This document shows, piece by piece, positions 1 through 7,181 of a stretch of DNA of 64,000 bases. Source of the DNA: an uncultured Collinsella sp. (GTDB lineage: Bacteria; Actinomycetota; Coriobacteriia; Coriobacteriales; Coriobacteriaceae); contig UQTU01000003.1 in assembly GCA_900544135.1 (NCBI GenBank), positions 124,001-188,000 on the forward strand, in the 5' to 3' direction. The position numbers were made by a program, and so were the translations under genes. Under the pieces are notes generated by a model that saw only the letters and a list, made by a program, of their open reading frames with translations, had not been told where the DNA came from and made no database searches. Position 1 is the stretch's first letter, and each line of letters begins with the position of its first letter.

Positions 1-249
1 TACGCAGTCCAGGCGGTCGTCGATCAGCAGGGCGACCTGACCGGTCTTGCCGGCCTGTGCGATTGCCTGCGCGGCGTCGCCCGTCAGCGCGATGATCTCG
101 CGGGCACTTGCCACCTTGGAGCGCACCTGGATGCAGGTAAAGCCTGCGTCGAGCGCCTGGGCCACCACATCGCCCACGGGACGCCCGAGCGTGTTTTCGG
201 GGCCGAGTACCAGATAGGCCGAGATATCAAGGTTGTCGCGGATGCTCAT
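1..249 (-). CDS. thiE: Thiamine-phosphate synthase ThiE (N-terminal part, cut by window edge)
   Basis: ThiE joins HMP-pyrophosphate and thiazole phosphate to make thiamine phosphate in the cytoplasm. Only the first 83 codons are visible; the gene runs off the left edge. The fragment has the beta-strand/loop GFTCIQVRSK, matching the family's QLR-K phosphate-site region, followed by LLIDDR, matching the conserved ndR segment. Its ATG overlaps the stop of the preceding gene by four bases (ATGA), so it is translationally coupled to the thiM operon and should share TPP riboswitch control. The family call is firm from these motifs plus context; completeness cannot be judged. Confidence 0.85.
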   Translation of the reverse strand, partial: MSIRDNLDISAYLVLGPENTLGRPVGDVVAQALDAGFTCIQVRSKVASAREIIALTGDAAQAIAQAGKTGQVALLIDDRLDCV

Positions 250-587
250 CGTGCTTCCTCCTGCTTTTTGATCTGTGCTTCCATGCGCTCGAGCTTGCCG
301 GTCATGGTGTCGGTAAATCCGGGTCGAATATCGGCTTTGAGCACGACTTCGGTACGGATGCCCTTGCTCGCCAACACAAAGGTTGCGTCGCGCACGACCT
401 GCATGACCTCGTCCCAGTCACCCTCGATCTCGGTGAACATCGAGGTGGTGCGGTTGGGAAGGCCGCTCTCGCGAATGACGCGCACGACCTCGGCGACCTC
501 GGCGGACAGTTCATCGCCGGTGCCGCACGGGGCGATGGCCACGGCGACGAGTGTGTTCATGCCGGCATTGGTTGCGGGCTCGGACAT
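246..587 (-). CDS. MTH1187/YkoF-type thiamine-binding protein
   Basis: A 113-residue protein of the thiamine-binding superfamily (DUF77/UPF0045). Visible family features are the N-terminal strand VAVAIAPCGTG, the segment GLPNRTTSMFTEIEGDWDEVM and the C-terminal KADIRPGFT. Members are small ferredoxin-like oligomers that bind thiamine or its HMP moiety. It lies between thiM and thiE in one operon: three bases after the thiM stop and overlapping the thiE start. A GAGGAGG box eight bases before the ATG supports this start; an internal ATG nine codons later is possible. Here it probably serves thiamine or precursor salvage, but whether it binds HMP or thiamine is inference. Confidence 0.8.
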   Translation of the reverse strand: MSEPATNAGMNTLVAVAIAPCGTGDELSAEVAEVVRVIRESGLPNRTTSMFTEIEGDWDEVMQVVRDATFVLASKGIRTEVVLKADIRPGFTDTMTGKLERMEAQIKKQEEAR

Positions 588-590
588 GGC

Positions 591-1430
591 TTATGCCTCC
601 TCGAGCTCGAGTCGGTTATCGGCGATGTCCTGGGCGGTCGCGCGGTAGAGCTCGTCGATAAAGGCGACCTTAAAGCTTGCCGGGGCGTCGGCGACGGCGG
701 CGGCACGCGTGCCGGCAACGTTGTAGACGGCGGTGCCGCAGACGGCTGCCGTAAACGGGTCGGCGGCGCAGGCGTACACGGCCAGCACGCCGCCCTGCGA
801 GCAGCCGCAGCCGGTGATCTTGGACATGAGCGGGCTGCCGCCGTGGGACTTGGCCACGGTCGTGCCGTCGGTAATCAGGTCGACTTCGCCCGAGACGACC
901 ACGGCGCCGCCGGTGTAGCGGGCGAGCGCCACGGCGGCATCGCGGGCGGCGTCGACCGTGTCGGTGGTATCGACGCCGCGTACGCGGCTCAGATCGGCCG
1001 CCTCGCCCTCAAGACCCCACAGGCCGGCGAGCGCAATGATCTCGGAGGCATTGCCGCGCACGATGGCGGGCTTGTACTGCTTGAGCTCGTTTACCAGCTG
1101 GGTGCGCAGGCTACCGATGCCCAGGCCCACCGGATCGAGCACCCAGGGCTTGCCGGCGTCGTGTGCCGCCTTGGCCGCTCGGGGAATCGTCTGCTCGTAG
1201 ATGGGGAAGAGCGTGCCCATGTTGAGATAGATGGCGCCGCCGCCGGCAACGAGTGCCTCGCCTTCGTCGGGCAGATAGACCATGGCGGCCGATCCGCCCA
1301 CGGCGAGCTGTGCGTTGGCGACAAAGTCGATCGTCACCGTGTTGGTGATGGAGCCGGCCATCGGATTGGTGGCGCGAATCTCCTCCACGGCCTTGACCAT
1401 ATGCTGCTTAAGCTGTTCCGAATCAATCAC
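591..1430 (-). CDS. thiM: Hydroxyethylthiazole kinase ThiM
   Basis: ThiM phosphorylates the thiazole alcohol THZ using ATP, a salvage step in thiamine synthesis. The 279-residue length is normal. The N-terminal NTVTIDFVANAQLAVGGSAAM matches the substrate-binding region, and TGCGCSQGG near residue 200 is the ATP-site loop with the catalytic Cys. I chose the GTG at 1430 because AAGGAGG lies eight bases upstream. A longer in-frame extension to 1544 would run through the riboswitch and terminator and is not credible. It is first in the thiM-(thiamine-binding)-thiE operon and is controlled by the upstream TPP riboswitch. Confidence 0.93.
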   Translation of the reverse strand: MIDSEQLKQHMVKAVEEIRATNPMAGSITNTVTIDFVANAQLAVGGSAAMVYLPDEGEALVAGGGAIYLNMGTLFPIYEQTIPRAAKAAHDAGKPWVLDPVGLGIGSLRTQLVNELKQYKPAIVRGNASEIIALAGLWGLEGEAADLSRVRGVDTTDTVDAARDAAVALARYTGGAVVVSGEVDLITDGTTVAKSHGGSPLMSKITGCGCSQGGVLAVYACAADPFTAAVCGTAVYNVAGTRAAAVADAPASFKVAFIDELYRATAQDIADNRLELEEA

Positions 1431-1452
1431 TGCACATGCCTCCTTGGCATAG

Positions 1453-1482
1453 AAAAGGGGCGCTGTGCATAGACAGCGCCCC
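1453..1482 (-). terminator. Riboswitch expression-platform terminator before thiM
   Basis: On the minus strand a perfect 10-bp stem (GGGGCGCTGT with ACAGCGCCCC, six-base loop) is followed by TTTT. It lies between the TPP aptamer and the thiM ribosome binding site, so it is the likely transcription-termination switch. Confidence 0.85.
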
Positions 1483-1489
1483 TGTAAAG

Positions 1490-1590
1490 GCGGCATGCTC
1501 CCTACGCCAGCATTAACTGACAGGTTCAAAGGATTGGGCCCCATGCCCTCTCAGCCTTGTGGTTTGCACCGCCGGCACTCCCGCATCGAA
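1490..1590 (-). ncRNA. TPP riboswitch (THI element)
   Basis: Read on the minus strand, the region contains the conserved aptamer blocks GGCTGAGAGGG, CCTTTGAACCTG, then TTAATGCTGGCGTAGGGA, in the right order and spacing. The outer P1 strand GCGGGAGTGCCGG precedes them. It is followed within about 10 bases by an intrinsic terminator and then thiM. TPP binding should favour termination and shut off the thiM operon. Confidence 0.95.
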
Positions 1591-1614
1591 TCTGTTGTTC
1601 CCTATACTAGCGCA

Positions 1615-1647
1615 CCTGCCAAAAAGGGACAGGTTTATTTTGGCAGG
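1615..1647. repeat. Palindromic repeat, copy 1 (GGGACAGG family)
   Basis: A perfect 10-bp inverted repeat (CCTGCCAAAA with TTTTGGCAGG) encloses a 13-base centre containing GGGACAGG. Related copies lie at 23814, 32114 and 46231. This one sits in the divergent gap between the thiM leader and the HAD gene and overlaps their likely promoters. Confidence 0.75.
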
Positions 1648-1685
1648 TCGTTACAATAGGTAGGACCGATACGAATGGGGGCCTT

Positions 1686-2594
1686 ATGATTAAACTTGTG
1701 CTGACCGATATGGACGATACGCTGATTCCAGCCGGGCATGACGGCGCCAGCGACTACGCCATCGAGGGCATTCATGCCATGCAGGCGGCGGGTCTGCACT
1801 TTGGCCCGGTTTCGGGTCGCCAGCCGTCCGCGATGGGCTGGATGTTCCGCAATTGCGTCGAGTGCTTCTCGACCGGCGCGTTCTGCAACGGCCAGGTCAT
1901 GTTTGTGGACGGCGAGGCGGTGGCCTCGCATGCGACCGACAACGATGCCCTGACGCGTCTGGCCGATTACCTCGAGCAAGAGACCGACGATACGTATCTG
2001 AAGGTCTACAGCCTGGGTGATGACTTTTGGGATAACGATGCCTATTGCGTGACGAACGACCCCGAGCGCGTACGCCGCGCCATGGAGTCGGGCGGCAACG
2101 CGTGGCTCAAGGGCGAAGAGGCCCCGTGCCGTCCTGTTGTCGATGATGCCCCGGTGTTTAAGGCGAATATTTGGAGTGCCCGTTCACGTGAGGAGCTCGT
2201 GGAGCTACGCGAGCGCGTTGCCGCCGAGGTGCCGGAGCTCTCGCTTGTGTTTCCCAACAACCGCGTGCGCCTGTTTGACATCCTTCCGGCCGGTTGGGAC
2301 AAGGGCTGCGCTGCGCTGGAGCTGGCGCGCGCTTTGGGCCTGACGCCCGACGAGGTGGCCGTGTTCGGTGATTCCGATAACGATCTGCCCATGATCGATG
2401 CCGTTCCCAACTCCGTTGCAGTCGCCAATGCCAACGAGGCTGTCACGGCTGCCGCGCGCTGGCATATCGGCGCTGCGGCAGACGATGCGGTTGCCGGGGC
2501 TCTGCATCAGATTGCCGCCTGTGCCGCGACGGGGGAGATGCCGCCGTTTATGCGTCAGATGGATGCGACGGGTTTCGACGTCACGAACGTCTAG
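1686..2594 (+). CDS. Cof-type HAD-IIB family phosphatase
   Basis: A 302-residue cytoplasmic haloacid-dehalogenase hydrolase. Motif I is DMDDT at residues 8-12 (Asp8 nucleophile, Asp10 acid/base). The motif II region is GPVSGR, and motif IV is GDSDND at 228-233, followed by the usual VAVANANEAV. A C2B cap lies between, as in Cof/YidA phosphatases that act on sugar phosphates or nucleotide cofactors; the substrate cannot be predicted. The ATG follows GGGGGCC. The LysR gene starts ten bases after the stop, so the two are probably co-transcribed. Confidence 0.88.
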   Translation: MIKLVLTDMDDTLIPAGHDGASDYAIEGIHAMQAAGLHFGPVSGRQPSAMGWMFRNCVECFSTGAFCNGQVMFVDGEAVASHATDNDALTRLADYLEQETDDTYLKVYSLGDDFWDNDAYCVTNDPERVRRAMESGGNAWLKGEEAPCRPVVDDAPVFKANIWSARSREELVELRERVAAEVPELSLVFPNNRVRLFDILPAGWDKGCAALELARALGLTPDEVAVFGDSDNDLPMIDAVPNSVAVANANEAVTAAARWHIGAAADDAVAGALHQIAACAATGEMPPFMRQMDATGFDVTNV

Positions 2595-2604
2595 GGAGAA
2601 AGCT

Positions 2605-3501
2605 ATGAAGCTTCAGCAGCTCAGGTATGTCGTCAAAGTTGCCGAATGCGGCAGCATCACCGAGGCCTCGCGCCGGCTTTTTGTGTCGCAGCCTTCGATT
2701 ACTGCGTCGATCCGCGATCTCGAAAACGAGATGGGTGTGCACATCTTTGAGCGCACCAACAAGGGTGTCATTGTGTCCGAGGAGGGCGAGACCTTCTTGG
2801 GCTACGCGCGCCAGGTGCTCGACCAGGCGGATCTGCTCGAAGGCAAGTACAAGGGCGAGTCCGAGCAGGTGCCGCACTTTAGTGTGAGCTGCCAGCATTA
2901 TTCCTTTGCCGTCAACGCGTTTGTCGATGTGATCCGTGAGTTCGATGCCGCGCGCTACGACTTTACCCTGCGCGAGGAGCAGACTCACGAGATTATCGAG
3001 GACGTCGCGCATATGAAAAGCGAACTAGGCATCTTGTACTTGTCCGAGCACAATCGCGAGGTCATCGAGCGCATGCTGGCGGCCAACGAGCTCGTGTTCG
3101 AAGAGCTCTTCTGCGCCACGCCGCACGTTTTTGTGTGCGCCGACCATCCGCTGGCGGGCCGCTCCAGCGTGACGCTCGAGGACCTGGAGGACTATCCCTT
3201 CCTGTCCTACGAACAGGGCAGCTACAACTCGTTTTACTATTCCGAGGAACTGACCTCGACGTTTGAGCGCCGCAAGAACATCCGCGTGCGCGATCGCGCG
3301 ACGTTGTTCAACCTGGCCATGGGCCTCAACGGCTACACGGTGTGTTCGGGCGTGATCAGCCACGAGCTCAACGGGCCGGGTATTATCTCCATTCCGCTCG
3401 ATGTGGACGAGTACATGGAGATCGGCATCATCACGCGCAAAAATACGACGCTCACGCGCTACGGTCGGGCCTATATCGACGCGATCCGCCAACATATCTA
3501 G
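2605..3501 (+). CDS. LysR family transcriptional regulator
   Basis: A 298-residue LTTR. The N-terminal winged helix (residues 1-60, MKLQQLRYVVKVAECGSITE then SQPSITASIRDLENEMG) is followed by a linker helix and a two-lobed effector domain. The start at 2605 is preceded by AGGGAGAAAGCT; an in-frame extension upstream would overlap the HAD gene and lacks an RBS. The effector is unknown. A perfect palindrome in the gap downstream (3549-3569) lies just before the methionine-synthase-like gene, suggesting that gene is its target, possibly in sulfur amino acid control. Confidence 0.9.
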   Translation: MKLQQLRYVVKVAECGSITEASRRLFVSQPSITASIRDLENEMGVHIFERTNKGVIVSEEGETFLGYARQVLDQADLLEGKYKGESEQVPHFSVSCQHYSFAVNAFVDVIREFDAARYDFTLREEQTHEIIEDVAHMKSELGILYLSEHNREVIERMLAANELVFEELFCATPHVFVCADHPLAGRSSVTLEDLEDYPFLSYEQGSYNSFYYSEELTSTFERRKNIRVRDRATLFNLAMGLNGYTVCSGVISHELNGPGIISIPLDVDEYMEIGIITRKNTTLTRYGRAYIDAIRQHI

Positions 3502-3548
3502 GCTGCTGCGTTCTGCACAGGTCAAATCTCTTTAAGGCAGCCCAAACT

Positions 3549-3569
3549 GATATAGGAAGCATCTATATC
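3549..3569. promoter_or_regulatory. Candidate LysR operator upstream of the methionine synthase gene
   Basis: GATATAG-N7-CTATATC is a perfect 7-bp inverted repeat with the T-N11-A geometry of LysR boxes. An AT-rich tract with possible -10 hexamers (TATATT, TATTAT) follows within 35 bases. The assignment to the adjacent LysR protein is inference. Confidence 0.55.
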
Positions 3570-3656
3570 AAACTGTTATAAACATATATTATACGATGGC
3601 CATAGGAGCGCTCATACTCTGTCCCAGTAAAGCAACCAATTCAAAGGGAGATATCT

Positions 3657-4790
3657 ATGAGCACTTCGATTCAACCGAACGCGCCGTTTCGCGCCGATAT
3701 CGTCGGCAGTTTTCTTCGTCCTCAGGCCGTGAAGGACGCCCGTGCCGCCTACGCCGCGGGCACGCTTGATGACGACGGCCTTAAGGCCGTCGAGGACGAT
3801 GCCATTCGCGATTTGGTGGCAAAGCAGAAGGCCGCCGGCCTGCAGGTCATCACCGATGGTGAGTTTCGCCGCAGCTACTGGCACCTCGATTTTATGTGGG
3901 GCCTTAACGGCATTGAACGCCGTACCTCGCGTACGGGTTATATGTTCCACGACGAGGAGACCACAGCCGACACCGCCGTGGTAACCGGCCCCATTAGCGG
4001 CGAGAACCATCCGTTCGTCGAACACTTTAAATTTGTCAAGGTGCTCGAGGGGGAGGGCCAGGTCGCGCGGCAAACCATTCCGGCGCCGATCCAGACGTTC
4101 TCCGAAGTCACGCTCGACCGCTGCGACGGCCAGCAGGAGAGCCTGCGCGCTGTCTATAAGACCGATGAGGAACTTGCCGACGCCATCGCAGCCGCTTATC
4201 GCACGGTGATCGCCGACCTGTACGCAGCAGGCTGCCGCAACATCCAGTTTGATGACTGCACCTGGGGCATCTACTGCGACACCGATTTTGTCGCCAAAAC
4301 CGGCATGAGCCCGGTCGACCTGCAAAAGGTAAGCGAGCTGGGCGTGGCGCTCAACAATGCCGCCATCGCGGACAAGCCCGACGATCTGGTCATCAACACG
4401 CATGTGTGCCGCGGCAACTACCACTCCACCTATGCCTTCGAGGGCGGCTATGACCCCATCGCGCCGTACCTGTTCGCAAACGAGGATGTCGATGCATTTT
4501 ACCTGGAGTTCGATACGCCGCGCGCCGGCGGTTTTGAGCCGCTCAAGTACGTTGCCCCGGGCAAGAAGGTCGTGCTGGGCTTGGTAACCACCAAGGCGGC
4601 AGAGCTCGAGAACGAGGATGTTATCGTCGAGCGTATTCACGAGGCTGCAAAGTATGTTCCGCTCGAGAACCTGTATCTGTCGCCTCAGTGCGGCTTTGCC
4701 AGCTGCGAGATTGGCAACAAGCTGACCGAGGATGAGCAATGGGCAAAGATCGCGCTGGTCAAGCGCATTGCCGAGCGCGTTTGGAAATAG
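3657..4790 (+). CDS. Cobalamin-independent methionine synthase, core (C-terminal-domain only) type
   Basis: A 377-residue UROD/MetE-like TIM barrel of the YxjG/YxjH type, about half the length of classical MetE because the N-terminal duplicated barrel is absent. Zinc/homocysteine ligands are in the expected places: His249 and Cys251 (INTHVCRGN), Glu284 (YLEFD) and Cys345 (SPQCGFAS). Such core enzymes methylate homocysteine or related thiols; the methyl donor is uncertain. An AAAGGGAG box precedes the ATG. No S-box or T-box leader was recognised. Control by the upstream LysR protein through the 3549-3569 palindrome is likely. Confidence 0.87.
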   Translation: MSTSIQPNAPFRADIVGSFLRPQAVKDARAAYAAGTLDDDGLKAVEDDAIRDLVAKQKAAGLQVITDGEFRRSYWHLDFMWGLNGIERRTSRTGYMFHDEETTADTAVVTGPISGENHPFVEHFKFVKVLEGEGQVARQTIPAPIQTFSEVTLDRCDGQQESLRAVYKTDEELADAIAAAYRTVIADLYAAGCRNIQFDDCTWGIYCDTDFVAKTGMSPVDLQKVSELGVALNNAAIADKPDDLVINTHVCRGNYHSTYAFEGGYDPIAPYLFANEDVDAFYLEFDTPRAGGFEPLKYVAPGKKVVLGLVTTKAAELENEDVIVERIHEAAKYVPLENLYLSPQCGFASCEIGNKLTEDEQWAKIALVKRIAERVWK

Positions 4791-4912
4791 CGCTAGTGTT
4801 TGCAGGTGGCGGCGCGTACGAGGCATAGTGTATCGCGTACAATGGTTCGGATCGTATCGTTCGGGCAGGTTATCCGATATGCCTGATCGCCCTTCCATTC
4901 GAAAGGACATCC

Positions 4913-6247
4913 ATGTCCCAGTCCTCGACGCCCGCCGTCAGCGATGCCATCTACGACGCATCGTCGCTCGGCCGCCCGCGCATGTTTCTGCTCGGCCTAC
5001 AGCACCTGTTTGCCATGTTTGGCGCCACCGTGCTGGTGCCCGTGCTCACCGGCCTCTCGGTATCGGCAACGCTTTTGTTTGCCGGCTTGGGCACGCTGCT
5101 GTTCCACTTCCTGTCGCGCGGTAAGGTGCCGGCATTTTTGGGCTCATCGTTTGCCTTTATTGCCGGTTATGCCGCAATCGCGCCCAACGGCGAGACCGAG
5201 CTTTTGCCCTACGCCTGCCTGGGCGTAGCTTGTGCCGGTCTGCTCTATCCGGTGCTGGCGGCGCTCTTCCGCGCGTTTGGCGCCAAGCGTGTCATGCGTT
5301 TCTTTCCGCCGGTGGTGACTGGCCCCATCGTCATTTCCATCGGCTTGATCCTGGCAAGTTCCGCTATTGCTAACTGCCAGACCAACTGGCTTGTGGCTGT
5401 CATTGGCGTTGCCGTTATCGTCATCTGCAACATCTGGGGCCGTGGCATGGTCAAGATCGTGCCGATTTTGCTGGGCGTTGTGGTGAGCTATGCCGTTGCG
5501 GCTGCGCTCGGCGAGGTTGATTTCTCGGGCGTTGCCGCCGCTCCGTGGGTCGGTCTGCCCATCGTGTGGGACAACACCGTGTTTGCACTCTTTGGGCCGC
5601 AGTTCGATAGCGGTCTTGCCACGACGGCCATCATCACCATCATGCCGCTGGCCTTCGCGACCATGATCGAGCATATCGGCGATATCTCTGCTATCGGTTC
5701 GACTTGCGAGTGCAACTACATTGCCGATCCCGGTCTGCATCGCACGCTGCTCGGCGACGGCCTTGCCACGATTCTGGCTTCGCTCTTTGGCGCTCCGGCC
5801 AACACTACGTATGGTGAGAACACCGGCGTGCTCGCCCTGACGCGCGTGTTCGACCCGCGCGTAATTCGAATTGCCGCGTGTTGCGCCATCGTGCTTTCGT
5901 TCTGCCCCAAGTTCGCGGCTGTCATTGCGGCCATGCCGGCGTGTGTGATCGGCGGTGTGTCGCTCGTGCTCTACGGCATGATCAGCGCTGTGGGCGTCCG
6001 CAACCTCATCGAGAACCAGGTCGATTTCCAGAACAACCGCAACGTGCTGGTTGCCGCGCTGGTGCTCGTGCTTTCGCTCGGCATCGCGTACAGCACCGCC
6101 GGCGCCATCGTGTTGGAGCTCGGCGGCGTGACGATTTCGCTGTCCGGCATTGCCGTGGGCTCACTGGTGGGCATTGTGCTCAACGCCATCCTGCCGGGTA
6201 ACGACTTTGAGTTTGATGTCTCCGAGCTTGAGGAGGCTGCTGAGTAG
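4913..6247 (+). CDS. uraA: Uracil permease, NCS2 family (UraA type)
   Basis: A 444-residue inner-membrane nucleobase:proton symporter with about 14 hydrophobic segments. Diagnostic UraA/PyrP sequences include GLQHLFAMFGATVLVP at the first helix, EHIGDISAIG with the substrate-binding Glu, and PANTTYGENTGVLALT. Uracil specificity is favoured over xanthine by the EHIGD and NTTYGEN motifs. RBS GAAAGGA precedes the ATG at 4913. It is monocistronic: a strong terminator follows 26 bases after the stop. No PyrR attenuator was recognised in the 120-base leader. Confidence 0.9.
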   Translation: MSQSSTPAVSDAIYDASSLGRPRMFLLGLQHLFAMFGATVLVPVLTGLSVSATLLFAGLGTLLFHFLSRGKVPAFLGSSFAFIAGYAAIAPNGETELLPYACLGVACAGLLYPVLAALFRAFGAKRVMRFFPPVVTGPIVISIGLILASSAIANCQTNWLVAVIGVAVIVICNIWGRGMVKIVPILLGVVVSYAVAAALGEVDFSGVAAAPWVGLPIVWDNTVFALFGPQFDSGLATTAIITIMPLAFATMIEHIGDISAIGSTCECNYIADPGLHRTLLGDGLATILASLFGAPANTTYGENTGVLALTRVFDPRVIRIAACCAIVLSFCPKFAAVIAAMPACVIGGVSLVLYGMISAVGVRNLIENQVDFQNNRNVLVAALVLVLSLGIAYSTAGAIVLELGGVTISLSGIAVGSLVGIVLNAILPGNDFEFDVSELEEAAE

Positions 6248-6272
6248 CAGCTGCGTTCAGCTAAAACAAGAT

Positions 6273-6310
6273 ATGGTGCCCATGCGTATATGCGTGTGGG
6301 CACCATTTTT
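6273..6310 (+). terminator. Intrinsic terminator after uraA
   Basis: Stem ATGGTGCCCA/TGGGCACCAT (10 bp perfect) followed by TTTTT. It abuts the stop codon of the convergent esterase gene and may serve both. Confidence 0.88.
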
Positions 6311-6974
6311 AATGTGTCAGTATCCAGTGGATGCCGCGGGCCATGCGTAAGTCGGTTTGGGCAAAGTGATTGCCGGGGTTGAGCTCCAGCGTTGTTGGAA
6401 TGCCGCGCTCGACGAGCAACGCTTCCATCGCGCGTGTGTCGTCGAGTACATGCCGCATCATGCGGTTGGGCGTCTTGGTTTCCTTTTTGCCGAGTGACAG
6501 GTAGACGGCTTGCGGGCTGCCGGCAAAAGGGGCCGTGCTGGCACGGTCGACAAAGTCGGGAAACCATAGCGACCCCGATGCGCTCGCGGCGCGGTCAAAG
6601 GCGTCGGTTTGCCAGAGGGACCAGAGTGCGAAGAGGCCCGCGAGCGAGTAACCGGCAATGCCGCGCCGGGTGGGCGGCTGAGGAAGCGACGACTCGACCT
6701 GGGGGATTATCTGATTCAGCAGCTCATCAAGAAAATCGGCAGCTTGGCCGCCGAAAGGCTCGGCATCGCGTACGGTCCCGTCGCATGCCCAGGGGCTCAG
6801 CTCGCGATTCCAATCGAGCCCGCCAATGGTGACGAGGGCGAATGGCGGACAGTCGAGCTCTCGGCAACACTTATAAACCTCGCTGCCGTCGCCCACGACC
6901 ACAGGAAGGTAGATGACAGGCGCGCTTTCCGTATGATTCGAATAAACGGTTATCTGCTTTTGATGCGCTTCCAT
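6309..6974 (-). CDS. Alpha/beta-hydrolase esterase (esterase D/Fes-like)
   Basis: A 221-residue putative serine esterase of the IroE/esterase-D superfamily (PF00756-like). The nucleophile elbow is GYSLAG with Ser110; the catalytic His is in GNHF (His203); an acid residue probably lies near 175-190. No signal peptide is visible, so it is cytoplasmic. The N-terminal part (VIYLPVVVGDGSEV) is typical of small siderophore or carbohydrate esterases. It stands alone, convergent with uraA, so context does not reveal a substrate. Confidence 0.75.
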   Translation of the reverse strand: MEAHQKQITVYSNHTESAPVIYLPVVVGDGSEVYKCCRELDCPPFALVTIGGLDWNRELSPWACDGTVRDAEPFGGQAADFLDELLNQIIPQVESSLPQPPTRRGIAGYSLAGLFALWSLWQTDAFDRAASASGSLWFPDFVDRASTAPFAGSPQAVYLSLGKKETKTPNRMMRHVLDDTRAMEALLVERGIPTTLELNPGNHFAQTDLRMARGIHWILTH

Positions 6975-7088
6975 GACGGGCTTCTCTCAGTGTTGTGATA
7001 TCGGCAGCCCCAATTGTCGCACGCCAGCGTATGCCGGTTGGGCTAGACCAAAGACAATCTCGTGCATCCCCTGCGGACGCATATGGAA

Positions 7089-7124
7089 AACGCCACCGCC
7101 GGAGGGGAGCTCGGCGGTGGCGTT
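7089..7124 (-). terminator. Intrinsic terminator after surface protein A
   Basis: A 12-bp perfect stem (AACGCCACCGCC/GGCGGTGGCGTT) with a 12-base loop, followed by TTTTCC on the minus strand, 58 bases beyond the stop of the surface protein gene. The remaining 6975-7088 gap shows no gene. Confidence 0.85.
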
Positions 7125-7181
7125 GTTAAACGGTGCTGGGGCTCGGGACCTTCGCGGGAGCTGCCATGTGCGCAGAGGCGT

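Noticed and set aside
1431..1544. ThiM start at 1544
   Set aside because: That extension would translate the TPP aptamer and its terminator; AAGGAGG fits the GTG at 1430.
3612..4910. 432-codon open frame antisense to the methionine-synthase-like gene
   Set aside because: No RBS or domain; the sense frame has all zinc ligands.
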